In this document: positions 5,856 through 5,886 of the stretch, piece after piece
Layout of the letters: the number at the start of each line of letters is the position of its first letter
Numbering within the stretch: position 1 is the stretch's first letter
NCBI GenBank assembly: GCA_002383425.1
Contig: DFYV01000170.1
Location: forward strand, 2,382-8,267
Direction: 5' to 3'
DNA from: Bacteroidales bacterium UBA4073
GTDB taxonomy: Bacteria > Bacteroidota > Bacteroidia > Bacteroidales > Tenuifilaceae
Length of the DNA: 5,886 nucleotides
The notes under the pieces: generated by a model
Told to the model about the DNA's origin: nothing
Database searches by the model: none
Seen by the model: the letters and a program-made list of their open reading frames with translations, nothing else
Made by a program: the position numbers and the translations under genes

Positions 5856-5886
5856 AAAATTAAGGTTCTACCACGAATTTAATGAT

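Noticed and set aside
5861..5886. ACCACGAATTTAATG at the right edge, possibly the start of a dispersed CACGAATT-type repeat or of a plus-strand gene
   Set aside because: Too short and cut by the window edge; neither reading can be supported.

Overview
The window looks like a piece of a Bacteroidota chromosome. Three things point there. The protein at 1343-2269 ends in a gliding-motility-associated (type B) type IX secretion sorting domain, a system known only from this phylum. Two upstream regions carry the phylum's promoter architecture (TTTG, 19-bp spacer, TAnnTTTG-like box). The genes lack strong Shine-Dalgarno sequences and sit behind AT-rich leaders. Genus cannot be told; a free-living Bacteroidales/Marinilabiliales- or Cytophagia-like organism is only a guess.

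Layout: the left 190 bp are non-coding and hold a dispersed-repeat-like partial palindrome (8-34), a long hairpin with a T-rich tail (102-155) that probably ends transcription of a gene outside the window, a heptamer tandem repeat (136-156) and a promoter candidate (144-175). Three plus-strand genes follow: an AI-2E/PerM-family membrane protein (191-1294), a secreted PKD/Ig-like protein with a type B T9SS sorting domain (1343-2269), and a lipoprotein of unknown function (2229-2825) whose start overlaps the previous gene by 41 nt.

The right half is a minus-strand operon read from 5780 towards 2859: a NatA-like ABC ATPase (4839-5780), a NatB-like ABC-2 permease (3463-4812), and 7 nt further on a SLOG/Rossmann-like predicted nucleotide-binding protein (2859-3455). 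A well-formed promoter (5825-5855) lies upstream of the ATPase gene. The two blocks converge on a 42-nt imperfect palindrome (2818-2859) that touches both stop codons, carries a T-rich tail only in the minus direction, and has a core resembling a degenerate REP-like repeat.

How the genes may work together: the ATPase and permease should form one exporter in the inner membrane, with the SLOG-like protein co-expressed in the cytoplasm. The sorting-domain protein and the lipoprotein are translationally coupled cell-envelope proteins. I see no mobile element, CRISPR array, tRNA or rRNA, and no clear new defence or biosynthetic system. The least explained items are the SLOG-like gene attached to the NatAB-type operon and the overlapping secreted-protein/lipoprotein pair.
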